A DNA stretch of 32,342 bases, taken from the NCBI GenBank assembly GCA_002715505.1, contig PAZF01000007.1, positions 35,372 through 67,713 of the forward strand, written 5' to 3'. The position numbers and the translations under genes were made by a program. The first letter of the stretch is position 1; each line of letters opens with the position of its first letter. This document shows positions 15,214 through 24,648 of the stretch, piece after piece. The DNA comes from Candidatus Pelagibacterales bacterium. GTDB taxonomy: Bacteria > Pseudomonadota > Alphaproteobacteria > TMED109. A model generated the notes under the pieces. That model was given only the letters and a program-made list of their open reading frames with translations, was not told the origin of the DNA and did not search any database.

Positions 15214-16165
15214 GTTTTTTTTAGATTTTGAAAATGAAATAGCTCAAATAGAAGGTAGAATTAATGAGCTTAGACACATGAGTACCGGGAAAAGTGTATC
15301 AATTCTTAAAGAGATTACAGATTTAGAATTTAAAGCTAATAAAATTCTTAAAGAAAAGTATTCAAATTTGACTCCATGGCAGAGAGTCCAAGTAGCAAGG
15401 CATCCTGATAGACCTCATTCTGCTGATTATATTAATAATTTATTTGATGACTTTATACCTTTAAGCGGGGATAGAAAATTTGGAGAAGATAGCGCAATTA
15501 TAGGTGGATTAGCTTCATTTGATGGAACTTCTGTTATGCTTATTGCTCAAGAAAAAGGATCTGATACTGAGAGTAGGTTGATAAGAAATTTTGGTATGGC
15601 AAAACCAGAGGGATACAGAAAAAGTATTAGGCTTATGAAACTAGCAGATAAATTTAATATACCTATTATTACCTTAATTGATACTGCAGGTGCGTATCCT
15701 GGGATTGGAGCAGAACAAAGAGGACAATCTGAGGCAATAGCATCTTCTATTAAAACCTGTTTGAATGTTAAGGTTCCATTAATTAGTATAATTATTGGTG
15801 AAGGAGGTTCAGGAGGTGCTGTTGCTCTTGCGACTGCAGATAAAGTACTAATGCTAGAAAATTCTATTTATTCTGTCATATCTCCAGAAGGATGCGCTTC
15901 TATATTATGGAAAGTTGAGGGTTATGATGAAGCAGCTGCTAATAATTTAAAAATCACTTCTGAAGATTTAAAAAGACTTAAAGTTATTGATCAGGTTATA
16001 AAAGAACCTTTAGGGGGAGCGCACAGAAATCCCAGTGAAATTTTTACTACTCTTAAAAAAGAACTAACGATAGTGATTAAAGATTTAAATAAGAAATCAA
16101 AGACTTTATTATCAAAGGAACGAAAACTTAAATATCTTAAGTTTGGATCTAACTTTACTCTGTAA
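15206..16165 (+). CDS. accA: Acetyl-CoA carboxylase carboxyltransferase subunit alpha
   Basis: The alpha subunit of the carboxyltransferase that makes malonyl-CoA for fatty acid synthesis, working with AccD. The N-terminal segment has the coiled IAQIEGRINELR. TPWQRVQVARHPDRPHSADY follows, then DDFIPLSGDRKFGEDSAI, IDTAGAYPGIGAEQRGQSEAI and the oxyanion segment GEGGSGGAVALATADKV with SVISPEGCASILW. The length of 319 aa is typical. The start ATG lies inside the end of the malyl-CoA-lyase gene, implying coupled translation. Confidence 0.97.
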   Translation: MIKFFLDFENEIAQIEGRINELRHMSTGKSVSILKEITDLEFKANKILKEKYSNLTPWQRVQVARHPDRPHSADYINNLFDDFIPLSGDRKFGEDSAIIGGLASFDGTSVMLIAQEKGSDTESRLIRNFGMAKPEGYRKSIRLMKLADKFNIPIITLIDTAGAYPGIGAEQRGQSEAIASSIKTCLNVKVPLISIIIGEGGSGGAVALATADKVLMLENSIYSVISPEGCASILWKVEGYDEAAANNLKITSEDLKRLKVIDQVIKEPLGGAHRNPSEIFTTLKKELTIVIKDLNKKSKTLLSKERKLKYLKFGSNFTL

Positions 16166-16171
16166 ATATTC

Positions 16172-17014
16172 TTGTCACTTTTAAAGAAACTTAAAGAATT
16201 AAATAATTTTTCTGATAAAAAAAATTTTTTCAATCTTGTATGTTGTAATACCAATGTTGGATTAGTTCACAGGAAAATTGTTAGCTTAATTGTTAAAAAT
16301 AAACTACCTTATAACATTAAAAATAATAATTTAATTTTTAAGGAAAAAAAAAAAAAATTACTAAATTTAACCTTAAAAAATACATGTGATCTTTTATTAA
16401 CTAATAAAATAATTAAGGAAGAAACAGGAGAAAACTTTCCCTGTGTACTGTCTTTAGGAAAAAAAGAATATTTTATTTTAGACAGATCATTAGTAGAGTA
16501 TTTAGGTATACGAGGCTATGGTGTTCATTTAGTAGCTTATATTAAGAATAAAGACAATATAAAAATTTGGGTTCCTTTGAGGTCAAAAACAAAAAGAGTA
16601 GAGCCTAATAAGCTTGATAACACCGTGGCAGGAGGAATATCAGCTGGAGAGACTTTATTACAAGCACTATTTAGAGAAGGTTACGAGGAAGCTTCATTCA
16701 AAGAAAAAACTTTATTAAGAGCTAAACAGGTAGGAACAATTAGCTATACTTGGAGGAACAAACCTTATTCATTAAGGAGAGATACTCTTTTTATTTTTGA
16801 TTTAGAATTATCTAAAGACACTATTCCCAAAAATAATGATGGAGAGGTTTCAAAGTTTAAACTTTATGACCATAAAAAAGTACGAGATAAAATTCAAAAG
16901 ACTAATGATTTTAAAAAAAACTGTGCTTTAGTTCTAGCAAGTTTTTTAATTAGAAGAGGTTTGATTAATATAGATAATGAGAAAAATTACGAAGAAATTT
17001 CTAGATTTTTATAA
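16172..17014 (+). CDS. DUF4743/Nudix hydrolase (thiamine pyrophosphokinase-related type)
   Basis: 280 aa: an N-terminal DUF4743-like domain (residues about 1-110) and a C-terminal Nudix domain. The Nudix box starts at Gly154 and reads G-x5-E160-x7-R168-E169-x2-E172-E173, but its final Gly is Ser175. Relatives in yeast and plants hydrolyse damaged thiamine diphosphate forms; that role is only inferred here. The start is a TTG at 16172, six nt after the accA stop, since no ATG precedes the conserved region. An unbroken run of 14 A's (16344-16357) lies inside the gene and stays in frame as Lys codons. The end overlaps prpE by 6 bp. Confidence 0.83.
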   Translation: MSLLKKLKELNNFSDKKNFFNLVCCNTNVGLVHRKIVSLIVKNKLPYNIKNNNLIFKEKKKKLLNLTLKNTCDLLLTNKIIKEETGENFPCVLSLGKKEYFILDRSLVEYLGIRGYGVHLVAYIKNKDNIKIWVPLRSKTKRVEPNKLDNTVAGGISAGETLLQALFREGYEEASFKEKTLLRAKQVGTISYTWRNKPYSLRRDTLFIFDLELSKDTIPKNNDGEVSKFKLYDHKKVRDKIQKTNDFKKNCALVLASFLIRRGLINIDNEKNYEEISRFL

Positions 17015-18898
17015 CTTAAAAGAATTATAAATTTCCTTAATATATTCCAAAGTAGTTTTGTCTTCAATAGTAGCAGGAATATTGAAATTTTCTCCGTTTA
17101 ATATTTTTGAAATTGTAGATCTTAATATTTTTCCTGATCTAGTTTTGGGCAAATTTTCAACTACATATGCAATTCTAAATGAAACTACAGCTCCTAATTT
17201 TACTCTAACAAGCTCTATTACTTCTTCAATTATTTTTGAATTAGACTTAATTGAATTTGTATTTAAAACTAATAGTCCTAAAGGGACTTCTCCTTTTAGT
17301 GGATCTTTTAACCCTACTACTGCACACTCTGCAATATCTTCATGTAAGGTTAGTATTTCTTCAATTGAGCCCGTAGATATTCTATGACCTGCACAATTAA
17401 TAATATCATCAGTTCTAGACATTACTGATATATAGCCATCTTTATCAATCACTCCAGCATCAGATGTATTGTAATAACCTTTATACTTTTTTAAATAAGC
17501 CTCAAAAAATCTTTTTGGATCATTCCATATACTAGAACTGCAACCTGGAGGAAGAGGAAGTTTTATAACCAAATTACCCATTTTTTCTTTTTCAACAGCA
17601 TTTCCTTCTTCATCAAGTATTTCAACTTGAAAACCTGGAGCTGCTTTCCCTGTAGAACCATATTTAATATCAAAAATACCAAATTCTGGGAAATTTCCTG
17701 CGATAGACCATCCAGTTTCTGTTTGCCACCAATGGTCTATAACTGGAATATTAAGATTATCAATAGACCACTTTATCGTTTCTGGATCAGCTCTTTCACC
17801 GGCTAAAAATAAATACTTAAAATTATTTAACTTATATTTTTTAATTTCTTTTCCTTGAGGATCTATTTTTTTAATCGCACGAATTGCAGTGGGAGCTGTA
17901 AACATAGTAGAAACATTATGTTCAGAAATTACTCTCCAGAATTGTCCAGCATCAGGAGTTCCTACTGGCTTTCCTTCATATAAAACAGTAGTACATCCAA
18001 ATAATAGTGGAGCATAAACAATGTAAGAGTGCCCAACTACCCATCCCACATCAGATGCTGCCCAAAAAATATCTTCTTTTTTAATATCATAGGTCATTTT
18101 CATACTGTTATAAAGTGCAACTGCATGACCTCCATTTGTTCTCACAATACCTTTAGGTATTCCTGTTGTTCCTGATGTGTAAAGAATATATAAAGGGTCT
18201 TCTGATTTCAATGAAACACAATCTACTGATTTTTCCTCTTGGTTAGACATCAACTCTGTCCAACTTAAATCCCCTTCTTTATTTAAAGAAACATTAAGTT
18301 CTTCTCTCTGATAAATAATTTGATTTTTAGGAGTATGGAAACTTAAAAGTATTGCTTCATTTAAAATATCTTTGTAATTAATAATTTTATTTGGTTCTAA
18401 TCCACAGCTTGCAGACAATATCACTTTTGGAGTTGAGTCAGAAATTCGATTAGCCAATTCTTGGGAAGCAAAACCACCAAATACTACTGAATGAATAGCG
18501 CCTATCCTAGCACAAGCCAGCATAGAAACTATTACCTCAGGTATCATGGGCATGTAAAGAATTACCCTATCTCCCTTAGAGACACCTAGTGATAAAAGAA
18601 TATTAGCTAATTTTGATACATCGGAAAGCAGCTGATTATATGAAATGAACTTTTTTTTTTTAGAAATTGGACTGTCATAAATAATGGCATTTTTACTTCC
18701 TAATCCGTTATTTACATGTCTATCTAAACAATTAAAGCAGGTATTCAGTTCTCCGTCTTTAAACCAAATATATTTACCTTCTTCATCTTGCGATAAAACT
18801 TTTTGGTAGGGCTTAAACCAGTCAATAAATGAAGCTTTTTTTTTCCAATAAATTTCTGGGTTTTCTTTCCAAAAACCATATTCTTTTTCGTATGACAT
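17009..18898 (-). CDS. prpE: Propionyl-CoA synthetase (PrpE/ACSS3-like acyl-CoA synthetase)
   Basis: An adenylate-forming enzyme of 629 aa activating propionate (and possibly acetate) to the CoA ester. Motifs are the phosphate-binding YTSGTTGIPKGIVRTNGG, HWWQTETGWSIAG, the PLPPGCSSSIWND block that distinguishes PrpE from Acs, and the C-terminal catalytic Lys in PKTRSGKILRSTISKI. Length is as expected. It lies opposite the DUF4743/Nudix gene and 41 bp downstream of the BI-1 gene, separated from it by a terminator. Since the nearby malyl-CoA-lyase family can use propionyl-CoA plus glyoxylate, the two may share a substrate; that is inference. Confidence 0.92.
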   Translation of the reverse strand: MSYEKEYGFWKENPEIYWKKKASFIDWFKPYQKVLSQDEEGKYIWFKDGELNTCFNCLDRHVNNGLGSKNAIIYDSPISKKKKFISYNQLLSDVSKLANILLSLGVSKGDRVILYMPMIPEVIVSMLACARIGAIHSVVFGGFASQELANRISDSTPKVILSASCGLEPNKIINYKDILNEAILLSFHTPKNQIIYQREELNVSLNKEGDLSWTELMSNQEEKSVDCVSLKSEDPLYILYTSGTTGIPKGIVRTNGGHAVALYNSMKMTYDIKKEDIFWAASDVGWVVGHSYIVYAPLLFGCTTVLYEGKPVGTPDAGQFWRVISEHNVSTMFTAPTAIRAIKKIDPQGKEIKKYKLNNFKYLFLAGERADPETIKWSIDNLNIPVIDHWWQTETGWSIAGNFPEFGIFDIKYGSTGKAAPGFQVEILDEEGNAVEKEKMGNLVIKLPLPPGCSSSIWNDPKRFFEAYLKKYKGYYNTSDAGVIDKDGYISVMSRTDDIINCAGHRISTGSIEEILTLHEDIAECAVVGLKDPLKGEVPLGLLVLNTNSIKSNSKIIEEVIELVRVKLGAVVSFRIAYVVENLPKTRSGKILRSTISKILNGENFNIPATIEDKTTLEYIKEIYNSFKL

Positions 18899-18904
18899 AA
18901 GGGA

Positions 18905-18928
18905 TAAAAAGGGGTCTAAAGACCCCTA
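18905..18928 (-). terminator. Intrinsic terminator after the BI-1 gene
   Basis: On the minus strand AGGGGTC (18927-18921), a TTTA loop and GACCCCT (18916-18910) form a perfect 7-bp, GC-rich stem followed by TTTTTATCC. It lies 12 bp after the stop of the BI-1 family gene and ends just before the prpE start, so prpE must have its own promoter around or within this spacer, or rely on read-through. Confidence 0.85.
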
Positions 18929-18939
18929 ATAAAAAAAAC

Positions 18940-19674
18940 TTATTCTCTGTTGCCGAAAAGCATCAATAAGTATTGAAACAGTAATAATAAGTCTAGATAC
19001 AGCTTTAATGCACCCATTACTGCTTTTTTTGAAGAGTCTTCTGAATTTTCATTTTCTACGTAAATCTCTTTAATAACTTGTGTGTCGTAAGCAGTAAGTC
19101 CAGCAAAAATAATTACACCCATAATAGACATTGCAAACTGCAATCCTGAGGAACCTAAAAAAATATTTACTATTGATGCAATTATAAGTCCTATAAGACC
19201 CATCATGAGAAAAGATCCCATTTTTGCTAGTGATCTTTTGGTGGTATATCCCCATATGCTCATAGTAAGGAACATAGATGCTGCAATAAAAAATACTCTC
19301 GCGATCGTTGCACCAGTGTATACTAGAAAAATACTAGCTAATGATATGCCATAACAAGCTGCCAATACCCAAAAAAGATTTTGAGCAGTGCTAGCCTTCA
19401 TTTTGTTAATACCAAAGCTCATCCACAATATAATTCCTAAAGGGGCAAACATAACAAGATAAGCCATAGGTGGTTGCATTAATGAAACAACTAATGGATT
19501 TTGAGCAACAAAAGCGCCAGCAAACAGCCAGGCAACAACTCCTGTTATACCTAACCCAACTGACATATAGCCATATACTTTAAGCATAAACTTTCTCAAT
19601 CCTTCATCAGTAGATGACAGGGAAGAAGCTCTATTCCTTACGTTGTAATCATTAGTAAATCTACCAAATGCCAT
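18940..19674 (-). CDS. Bax inhibitor-1/YccA (TMBIM) family membrane protein
   Basis: A protein of 244 aa with about seven hydrophobic helices. The N-terminal polar leader (about 30 residues, FTNDYNVRNRASSLSS) is followed by LRKFMLKVYGYMSVGLGITG and, at the C-terminus, GLTAYDTQVIKEIY and LKLYLDLLLLFQYLLMLFG. These are the YccA/BI-1 family blocks, with the conserved Asp pair region near TAYDTQ. Relatives modulate membrane proteolysis (FtsH) or act as calcium-leak channels; the role here is unknown. It ends at a clear intrinsic terminator and is divergent from phhB across about 100 bp of AT-rich DNA. Confidence 0.92.
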   Translation of the reverse strand: MAFGRFTNDYNVRNRASSLSSTDEGLRKFMLKVYGYMSVGLGITGVVAWLFAGAFVAQNPLVVSLMQPPMAYLVMFAPLGIILWMSFGINKMKASTAQNLFWVLAACYGISLASIFLVYTGATIARVFFIAASMFLTMSIWGYTTKRSLAKMGSFLMMGLIGLIIASIVNIFLGSSGLQFAMSIMGVIIFAGLTAYDTQVIKEIYVENENSEDSSKKAVMGALKLYLDLLLLFQYLLMLFGNRE

Positions 19675-19775
19675 TTAAATCTCCATATTTATTTGTTAAT
19701 AAAACTTATTATAATATATGCTATTTATAATACTATATTCAAGTTTAGAATAATAATAATTAGTGAGAGTTTAAT

Positions 19776-20057
19776 ATGGAAAATAATATAAAATCATTTT
19801 TCTCTGATAATAATTGGGATTTAATTGATAATAATAAAAAGGCAAAAAAAGTTTTTAAATTTAAGACATTTACTGCAGCTTTTGCATGGATGACAGAGGT
19901 GGCGTTTGAAGCAGAAAAATTAGATCATCATCCAGATTGGTCTAATACATATAATACAGTAAATGTCTTATTAAGTACTCATGACGAAGACAAATTAACG
20001 GAAAAAGATATTATTTTGGCAAGTTTAATGGATAAATCATTTGGTAAACATAATTAA
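19776..20057 (+). CDS. phhB: Pterin-4a-carbinolamine dehydratase
   Basis: A PCD/DCoH enzyme of 93 aa that recycles 4a-hydroxytetrahydropterin. The signature EKLDHHPDWSNTYNTVNVLLSTHD (residues about 48-71) holds the conserved His-His-Pro and the Tyr...Thr-His-Asp segment. No phenylalanine hydroxylase is in the window, so its partner is elsewhere, or it serves a general pterin repair role or molybdopterin-related function. The ATG has a GAGAG just upstream. The 101-bp region before it (19675-19775) is almost pure A/T with several TATAAT-like hexamers; no single promoter can be picked. Its end overlaps the DUF3429 gene by 17 bp. Confidence 0.93.
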   Translation: MENNIKSFFSDNNWDLIDNNKKAKKVFKFKTFTAAFAWMTEVAFEAEKLDHHPDWSNTYNTVNVLLSTHDEDKLTEKDIILASLMDKSFGKHN

Positions 20058-20499
20058 AAAAAAAAAAATTCATGAATTTCTTGGTATTTTAGCAACTTTT
20101 CCCTTTATACTAATTATTTTTTTATATTTTATAGATCAAGATAATTATTTAAGATATTTAAATGTAACAGTATTTTATTTATTTATAATAATAAGTTTCA
20201 TTGGCGCCGCATATTGGGGAATTGCACTAAATTTTAAAAATAAAAATGTAAAACTTGCTATATTTTCAGTAATACCAGCAATTTTGGTAAATATTATTTA
20301 TTTATTAAATATAAATTTGTGCATAAGTTTAATTGTAGGAATATTTTTTATTAATGTTATTTTTTTATATGAAGGCAAATATCTTCATAATTATATTCCA
20401 ACATGGTATTTGAAGTTACGGAAAAGATTAAACTTTACAGTTACAAGTTTGGTTTTAGTAATAATTTTAATCACCTTTAATTATGAGGGTTACTTTTAA
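20041..20499 (+). CDS. DUF3429 family small membrane protein
   Basis: 152 aa with about five hydrophobic segments. GAAYWGIAL in the second segment and PTWYLKLRKRLNFTVTSL near the end match the F-x-G-x-x-x-W-G-x-A and W-Y-L-x-L-R-x-x-L blocks of DUF3429. No function is known. The likely start is a TTG at 20041 inside the end of phhB; no ATG comes before the first helix. A run of 13 A's (20056-20068) follows the start and codes Lys. The 3' end overlaps the convergent EamA gene by 23 bp, an unusually long tail overlap. Confidence 0.75.
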   Translation: MVNIIKKKKIHEFLGILATFPFILIIFLYFIDQDNYLRYLNVTVFYLFIIISFIGAAYWGIALNFKNKNVKLAIFSVIPAILVNIIYLLNINLCISLIVGIFFINVIFLYEGKYLHNYIPTWYLKLRKRLNFTVTSLVLVIILITFNYEGYF

Positions 20500-21349
20500 T
20501 TAATTTTATTCCTGCAAAAATAATAATTAAAGCACCAAAAATCATACTAGCGGAAATTTTTTCGTTAAAAAAACTAACGCCAATAATACTTCCAAATAAA
20601 ATTCTAGTGAAGTCAAATGGCATAACTTTTACAGTTTCTGATTTTTTTAGTCCTTCTATAGTAAAGTATTGTGCTAACAATCCAAAAATTGATAAGCAAA
20701 ATATAAAAAAAAAATCTTTAAATAAAATTTTAGAGCAACAAAAAATAAAAGGTACAAGTAAAATTAAAGTGGAATTTAGTGAAAAATAAAATTGAATTTT
20801 TATGTTGTCTTCTTTTTTAGAAATACTCTTTAGAAATATTTTTATGTAAGCTATTAATAGAGTTGCCAAAATAGCACAAATATAGTAATAGACGAGATTT
20901 TGTTTACCTTCTTCAAAGCCTAGTATTAAAATAACTCCTATGAAACCTATAAAAATATAAAAAAAAGACGTAGTTTTTATCTTTTCTTTTAAAAAAAAAA
21001 AAGCTAAAGGTACTAAAAAAAAAATTTTAGCAAAGGAGATTATAATAAAATTTGAAAGAGGTAATTTGCTAACTGCATAAAAATTTAAAAGCATTGCACT
21101 TATTCCTATTACTGCTCTCATTAGATGGTTAGAATATAAAGTAGTTTTAGTTTTTATTTTAAAAATATAAATAAAAGGTAATAAAATGATTGTAGCTAAT
21201 AAGGATCTTAGAAAAATAATTTCAATTAAGTTTAGATTTGAAGAAGATAATTTAACAAAGGCTGACATTAAAGAAAAGAATAATGAGGCTATTGATATGT
21301 AGATAATTCCTTTAATATCCAAGCTAAGATTTTTAAAAAAATTGATCAT
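20477..21349 (-). CDS. EamA-family (DMT superfamily) transporter, second of a tandem pair
   Basis: 290 aa with about ten hydrophobic helices in two EamA halves. Family features are IEIIFLRSLLATIILLPF in helix 2, PLSNFIIISFAKIFFLVPLAFFFLKEK in helices 3-4 and the second-half counterpart MPFDFTRILFGSIIGVSFFNEKIS. Members export amino acids, nucleotides or other small metabolites; the substrate cannot be read from sequence. It starts one base after the stop of the upstream EamA gene, so the pair is one transcript. The two proteins are diverged paralogues, suggesting an old duplication or a heterodimer. Confidence 0.88.
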   Translation of the reverse strand: MINFFKNLSLDIKGIIYISIASLFFSLMSAFVKLSSSNLNLIEIIFLRSLLATIILLPFIYIFKIKTKTTLYSNHLMRAVIGISAMLLNFYAVSKLPLSNFIIISFAKIFFLVPLAFFFLKEKIKTTSFFYIFIGFIGVILILGFEEGKQNLVYYYICAILATLLIAYIKIFLKSISKKEDNIKIQFYFSLNSTLILLVPFIFCCSKILFKDFFFIFCLSIFGLLAQYFTIEGLKKSETVKVMPFDFTRILFGSIIGVSFFNEKISASMIFGALIIIFAGIKLIKSNPHN

Positions 21350-21350
21350 T

Positions 21351-22241
21351 TTAAAGTCTTTTTGCTGTTATTAAAGTAGTACTTTCCTGAGAGCTAGTCT
21401 TTCTCTCTCTGTAGGCTACATAAATACTTGATAAAAATATTATTAAACCTCCTACCCAAACCCAAAAATCAGTTACTTCTTTAAATAAAATAAAAGCTAA
21501 AACCGCCGTAAATGGTAACCTTAAATAATCAAAAACTAAAACAAAAGTTGCGTCTGAGGAAGAAAATGCTTTAGTTATACCTATATGAGCTAAAAATGCT
21601 GTTAACCCTGTTGAGGTTAAAAAAATAAAAGATGTAATTGTAGGAGTTTTCCAAAAAATTATACAAGGAATAAATGAGACTATAGCTAAAACCATTGGCA
21701 TATAAAATACAACAGCATTGGGATGATCAATTAAAGTAATTTTCTTAATATAAACTGATGCCATTCCCATTAAAATAGAAGCAATTAAAGTAATAAATAT
21801 AAAAAGATTAAAATGAGTTAAACCAGGTCTAATTATTATTAAGGCCCCTACTAAGGAAATTAATATAGCTATAATTCTTCTGTATTTGATTTTTTCTTTA
21901 AGTAAGAAGATAGCAAAAATTGCTCCAAATATTGGGGCAGTAAAATTTATAGCAGTTGCTTCTGCTAAAGGAATTTTCGAAATAGAATAAAACCATAAAT
22001 ACATAGCTAATACAGCTAATATACATCTAGTTGACTGCAACTTTATAGAGTTTGTTTTTAGGCTTTTAATTCCAGATTTTATGATCCAAGGAAAAATAAA
22101 AATTACAGCAAAAAATGATCTAAAAAAAATTATTTGGGATAAATGAAAATCTGCTGATAAATATTTTACTAAGGTATTGAGCAACGCAAAGTTAATCGAT
22201 GCAAAAAGCATCCAAATTCCTGATTTTATACTTGATGACAT
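21351..22241 (-). CDS. EamA-family (DMT superfamily) transporter, first of a tandem pair
   Basis: 296 aa and ten predicted helices in two EamA repeats. FHLSQIIFFRSFFAVIFIFPW, PLAEATAINFTAPIFGAIFAIFLLKEKI and, in the second half, FVLVFDYLRLPFTAVLAFILFKEVTDFWVWVGG are typical of the RhaT/EamA exporter group. The substrate is unknown. It is divergent from scoA with only 31 bp between the start codons. That spacer holds two overlapping TATAAT-like hexamers and must serve both directions. Confidence 0.9.
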   Translation of the reverse strand: MSSSIKSGIWMLFASINFALLNTLVKYLSADFHLSQIIFFRSFFAVIFIFPWIIKSGIKSLKTNSIKLQSTRCILAVLAMYLWFYSISKIPLAEATAINFTAPIFGAIFAIFLLKEKIKYRRIIAILISLVGALIIIRPGLTHFNLFIFITLIASILMGMASVYIKKITLIDHPNAVVFYMPMVLAIVSFIPCIIFWKTPTITSFIFLTSTGLTAFLAHIGITKAFSSSDATFVLVFDYLRLPFTAVLAFILFKEVTDFWVWVGGLIIFLSSIYVAYRERKTSSQESTTLITAKRL

Positions 22242-22272
22242 AAAGTTTTTTTTATAATTTATAATTTATATC

Positions 22273-22986
22273 ATGTATAAAAAAAATTATAAAAAAATTT
22301 ATAATTCTCCTGAAGAATCTCTTAAAGATATTCTATTTGATGGGATGACTATAATGTCTGGTGGTTTTGGTTTATGTGGATTGCCTGAGAACCTCATACT
22401 TGCAATAAAAAAAAGCGGAGTCACTAATTTAAGCGTTATTTCTAATAATGCAGGTACAGAAGGGTTTGGTTTGGGTTTACTTCTAGAAACTAGACAAATA
22501 AAAAAAGCTATATCTTCATATGTGGGTGAAAACAAACTATTTGAAAAACAATACTTATCTGGAGAAATTGAATTAGAGTTTAACCCTCAGGGAACGCTTG
22601 CAGAAAGAATAAGAGCCGGAGGTGCAGGAATACCTGCTTTTTTTACTGCAACAGGTGTTGGTACAGTTGTTTCAAAAAATAAAGAAACAAGATTTTTTAA
22701 TGAGAAAGAATATGTTATGGAAACAGGCTTGGTAGCTGACTTAGCAATTGTTAAAGCTTGGAAGGGAGACGAGGCAGGAAATTTAGTTTTTAGAAAAACG
22801 GCAAGAAACTTTAATCCTATTATGGCAACAGCAGGAAAAATTACGGTAGTAGAAGTAGAAGAACTTCTAAGTGTGGGAGAATTAGATCCAGATCAAATTC
22901 ATACGCCTGGTATATATGTGAATAGGATTATAAAAGGTGATAATTACAGCAAAGCAATAGAAAACCTAACAGTGAGAGAAAAATGA
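22273..22986 (+). CDS. scoA: 3-oxoacid CoA-transferase subunit A
   Basis: 237 aa. [20 protein letters not shown] is the N-terminal glycine-rich CoA-binding segment of subunit A, followed by [33 protein letters not shown] and [14 protein letters not shown]. With ScoB it transfers CoA between succinyl-CoA and acetoacetate or a similar 3-oxoacid, feeding ketone bodies to acetyl-CoA. The start is the ATG at 22273; no Shine-Dalgarno is visible, so the mRNA may be short-leadered. It overlaps scoB by 4 bp (ATGA), the standard coupled arrangement for the two subunits. Confidence 0.95.
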   Translation: MYKKNYKKIYNSPEESLKDILFDGMTIMSGGFGLCGLPENLILAIKKSGVTNLSVISNNAGTEGFGLGLLLETRQIKKAISSYVGENKLFEKQYLSGEIELEFNPQGTLAERIRAGGAGIPAFFTATGVGTVVSKNKETRFFNEKEYVMETGLVADLAIVKAWKGDEAGNLVFRKTARNFNPIMATAGKITVVEVEELLSVGELDPDQIHTPGIYVNRIIKGDNYSKAIENLTVREK

Positions 22987-23615
22987 GCTGGGATAGAGAA
23001 AAAATGTGTCTTAGGGCATCAAAGGAATTAAAAGACGGAGATTATGTAAACTTAGGTATAGGTATGCCAACATTGGTAGCAAATTATATATCTCAAGATT
23101 TAAATGTGACTTTGCAAAGTGAAAATGGAATGCTCGGGATGGGCCCTTTTCCATTAAAAGGAGAAGAGGATGCAGATTTGATTAATGCTGGCAAGCAAAC
23201 AATAACCTCTCTGCCTGAGTCTAGTTATTTTTCTTCAGCTGACTCATTTGCAATGATAAGGGGAGGTCATATTGATTTATCTATTTTAGGAGCAATGGAA
23301 GTTTCTAGCAAAGGAGATTTGGCTAATTGGATGATACCAGGAAAAATGGTTAAAGGTATGGGAGGAGCAATGGATTTAGTTGCAGGAGTAAAAAAAGTAA
23401 TTGTTTTAATGGATCACAACGCAAAGGACGGATCACCGAAAATTTTAAATTCCTGTAGTTTACCATTAACAGGTAAAGAAGTCGTTGATCTTATCATAAC
23501 AAATTTAGGGGTATTTGAGATTAACAATGGAATAAAGTTATTGGAGTATGCTGAAAATGTTTCAAAAGAAGAAATAATTAAGAAAACTGGAGCAGAAGTT
23601 TTGTTTACAAACTAA
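22983..23615 (+). CDS. scoB: 3-oxoacid CoA-transferase subunit B
   Basis: 210 aa. The catalytic glutamate that forms the CoA thioester is in [45 protein letters not shown] and [18 protein letters not shown] are subunit B blocks. Length is typical. The stop overlaps the convergent quinone oxidoreductase gene by 4 bp. Together with scoA it points to the use of acetoacetate or related 3-oxoacids as carbon; a thiolase is not in the window. Confidence 0.96.
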   Translation: MSWDREKMCLRASKELKDGDYVNLGIGMPTLVANYISQDLNVTLQSENGMLGMGPFPLKGEEDADLINAGKQTITSLPESSYFSSADSFAMIRGGHIDLSILGAMEVSSKGDLANWMIPGKMVKGMGGAMDLVAGVKKVIVLMDHNAKDGSPKILNSCSLPLTGKEVVDLIITNLGVFEINNGIKLLEYAENVSKEEIIKKTGAEVLFTN

Positions 23616-24583
23616 CACTTTAATATTATTTTACCTATATTTTTTCTATCAGATAATTCTTTTAAGGCCTGTGGAGCATCTTGTAAATCAAATATTTTGT
23701 TTATACATGGATTTAATTTATTGTCTTTAAATAGTTGACCTAAAACTTTCAAGTCTTTCTCAATTTCTTCTGGCTTTCTATAAGCTAACTCTCCCCAATA
23801 AAGACCCTCTGCTCTGGCATTTTTAAGTAGCAATCTATTTGCAGGAATTTCTGGTATTTTGCCTGAAGTAAACCCGACTATAATTATTCTACCGTCCCAT
23901 TTTAATGATTTTACTAAATCTAAACTTGATTGTCCTCCTACCATATCTATTACAACATCTACCTCACTTACACCAATTTTTTTTAATTCTTGTCTTAGAA
24001 TATTATTATTGTAGTTTAAAACAGTATCTGCCCCTTTTTTAAGACACTCTGATAGCTTCCGATCATCACCACCACAAGCAATAACATTTGCACCATAAGC
24101 TTTTGCAATTTCAATTGCTGCCATTCCAACACCGCCTGTAGCTCCTAATATTACACATTTTTCATTTTTTTTAAGTCTTGCTTTAGTTACTATAGCACTA
24201 AAAGCGGTTCCATAAATTACTGGAAATCCCCCAGCCTCTAATAAATCCATTCCTTGTGGTAAAAAATAGGTATTTTCTTGAGGTACTACTACTTCAGTTT
24301 TATATCCTCCATATTTCATTATTGCCACTACGCTATCACCAATTTTAAATTTTTTTACGTTTGAACCTATTTCTGAAATAATACCAGAAACTTCTAAACC
24401 AGGAGAAAAAGGTGGTCTAGGTCTTTCCTGATATTTTCCTTTTATTATGAGTATATCGGCAAAGTTCACGCCTATCCCTTTAACATTTATCCTTACTGAG
24501 TCAGAAGCAATTTTATGACTAGCTGACTTTTCATAAATCAAAATATCAGGATCTCCGTATTTTTTCGCTATAACATTAAACAT
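23612..24583 (-). CDS. NADPH:quinone oxidoreductase (zeta-crystallin-like MDR family)
   Basis: A zinc-free medium-chain reductase of 323 aa. [17 protein letters not shown] and [12 protein letters not shown] mark the catalytic domain; [25 protein letters not shown] (residues about 145-170) is the NADPH-binding Rossmann motif. The structural-zinc cysteine cluster of alcohol dehydrogenases is absent. It likely reduces quinones or enones such as enoyl compounds. Divergent from the IalB-like gene across 65 bp. Confidence 0.9.
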   Translation of the reverse strand: MFNVIAKKYGDPDILIYEKSASHKIASDSVRINVKGIGVNFADILIIKGKYQERPRPPFSPGLEVSGIISEIGSNVKKFKIGDSVVAIMKYGGYKTEVVVPQENTYFLPQGMDLLEAGGFPVIYGTAFSAIVTKARLKKNEKCVILGATGGVGMAAIEIAKAYGANVIACGGDDRKLSECLKKGADTVLNYNNNILRQELKKIGVSEVDVVIDMVGGQSSLDLVKSLKWDGRIIIVGFTSGKIPEIPANRLLLKNARAEGLYWGELAYRKPEEIEKDLKVLGQLFKDNKLNPCINKIFDLQDAPQALKELSDRKNIGKIILKC

Positions 24584-24648
24584 TTTACTTTACATAAAAA
24601 AAATAATATATGTTAAGTATTCTTACTTAATTATTCTTAGGAGTAAAC

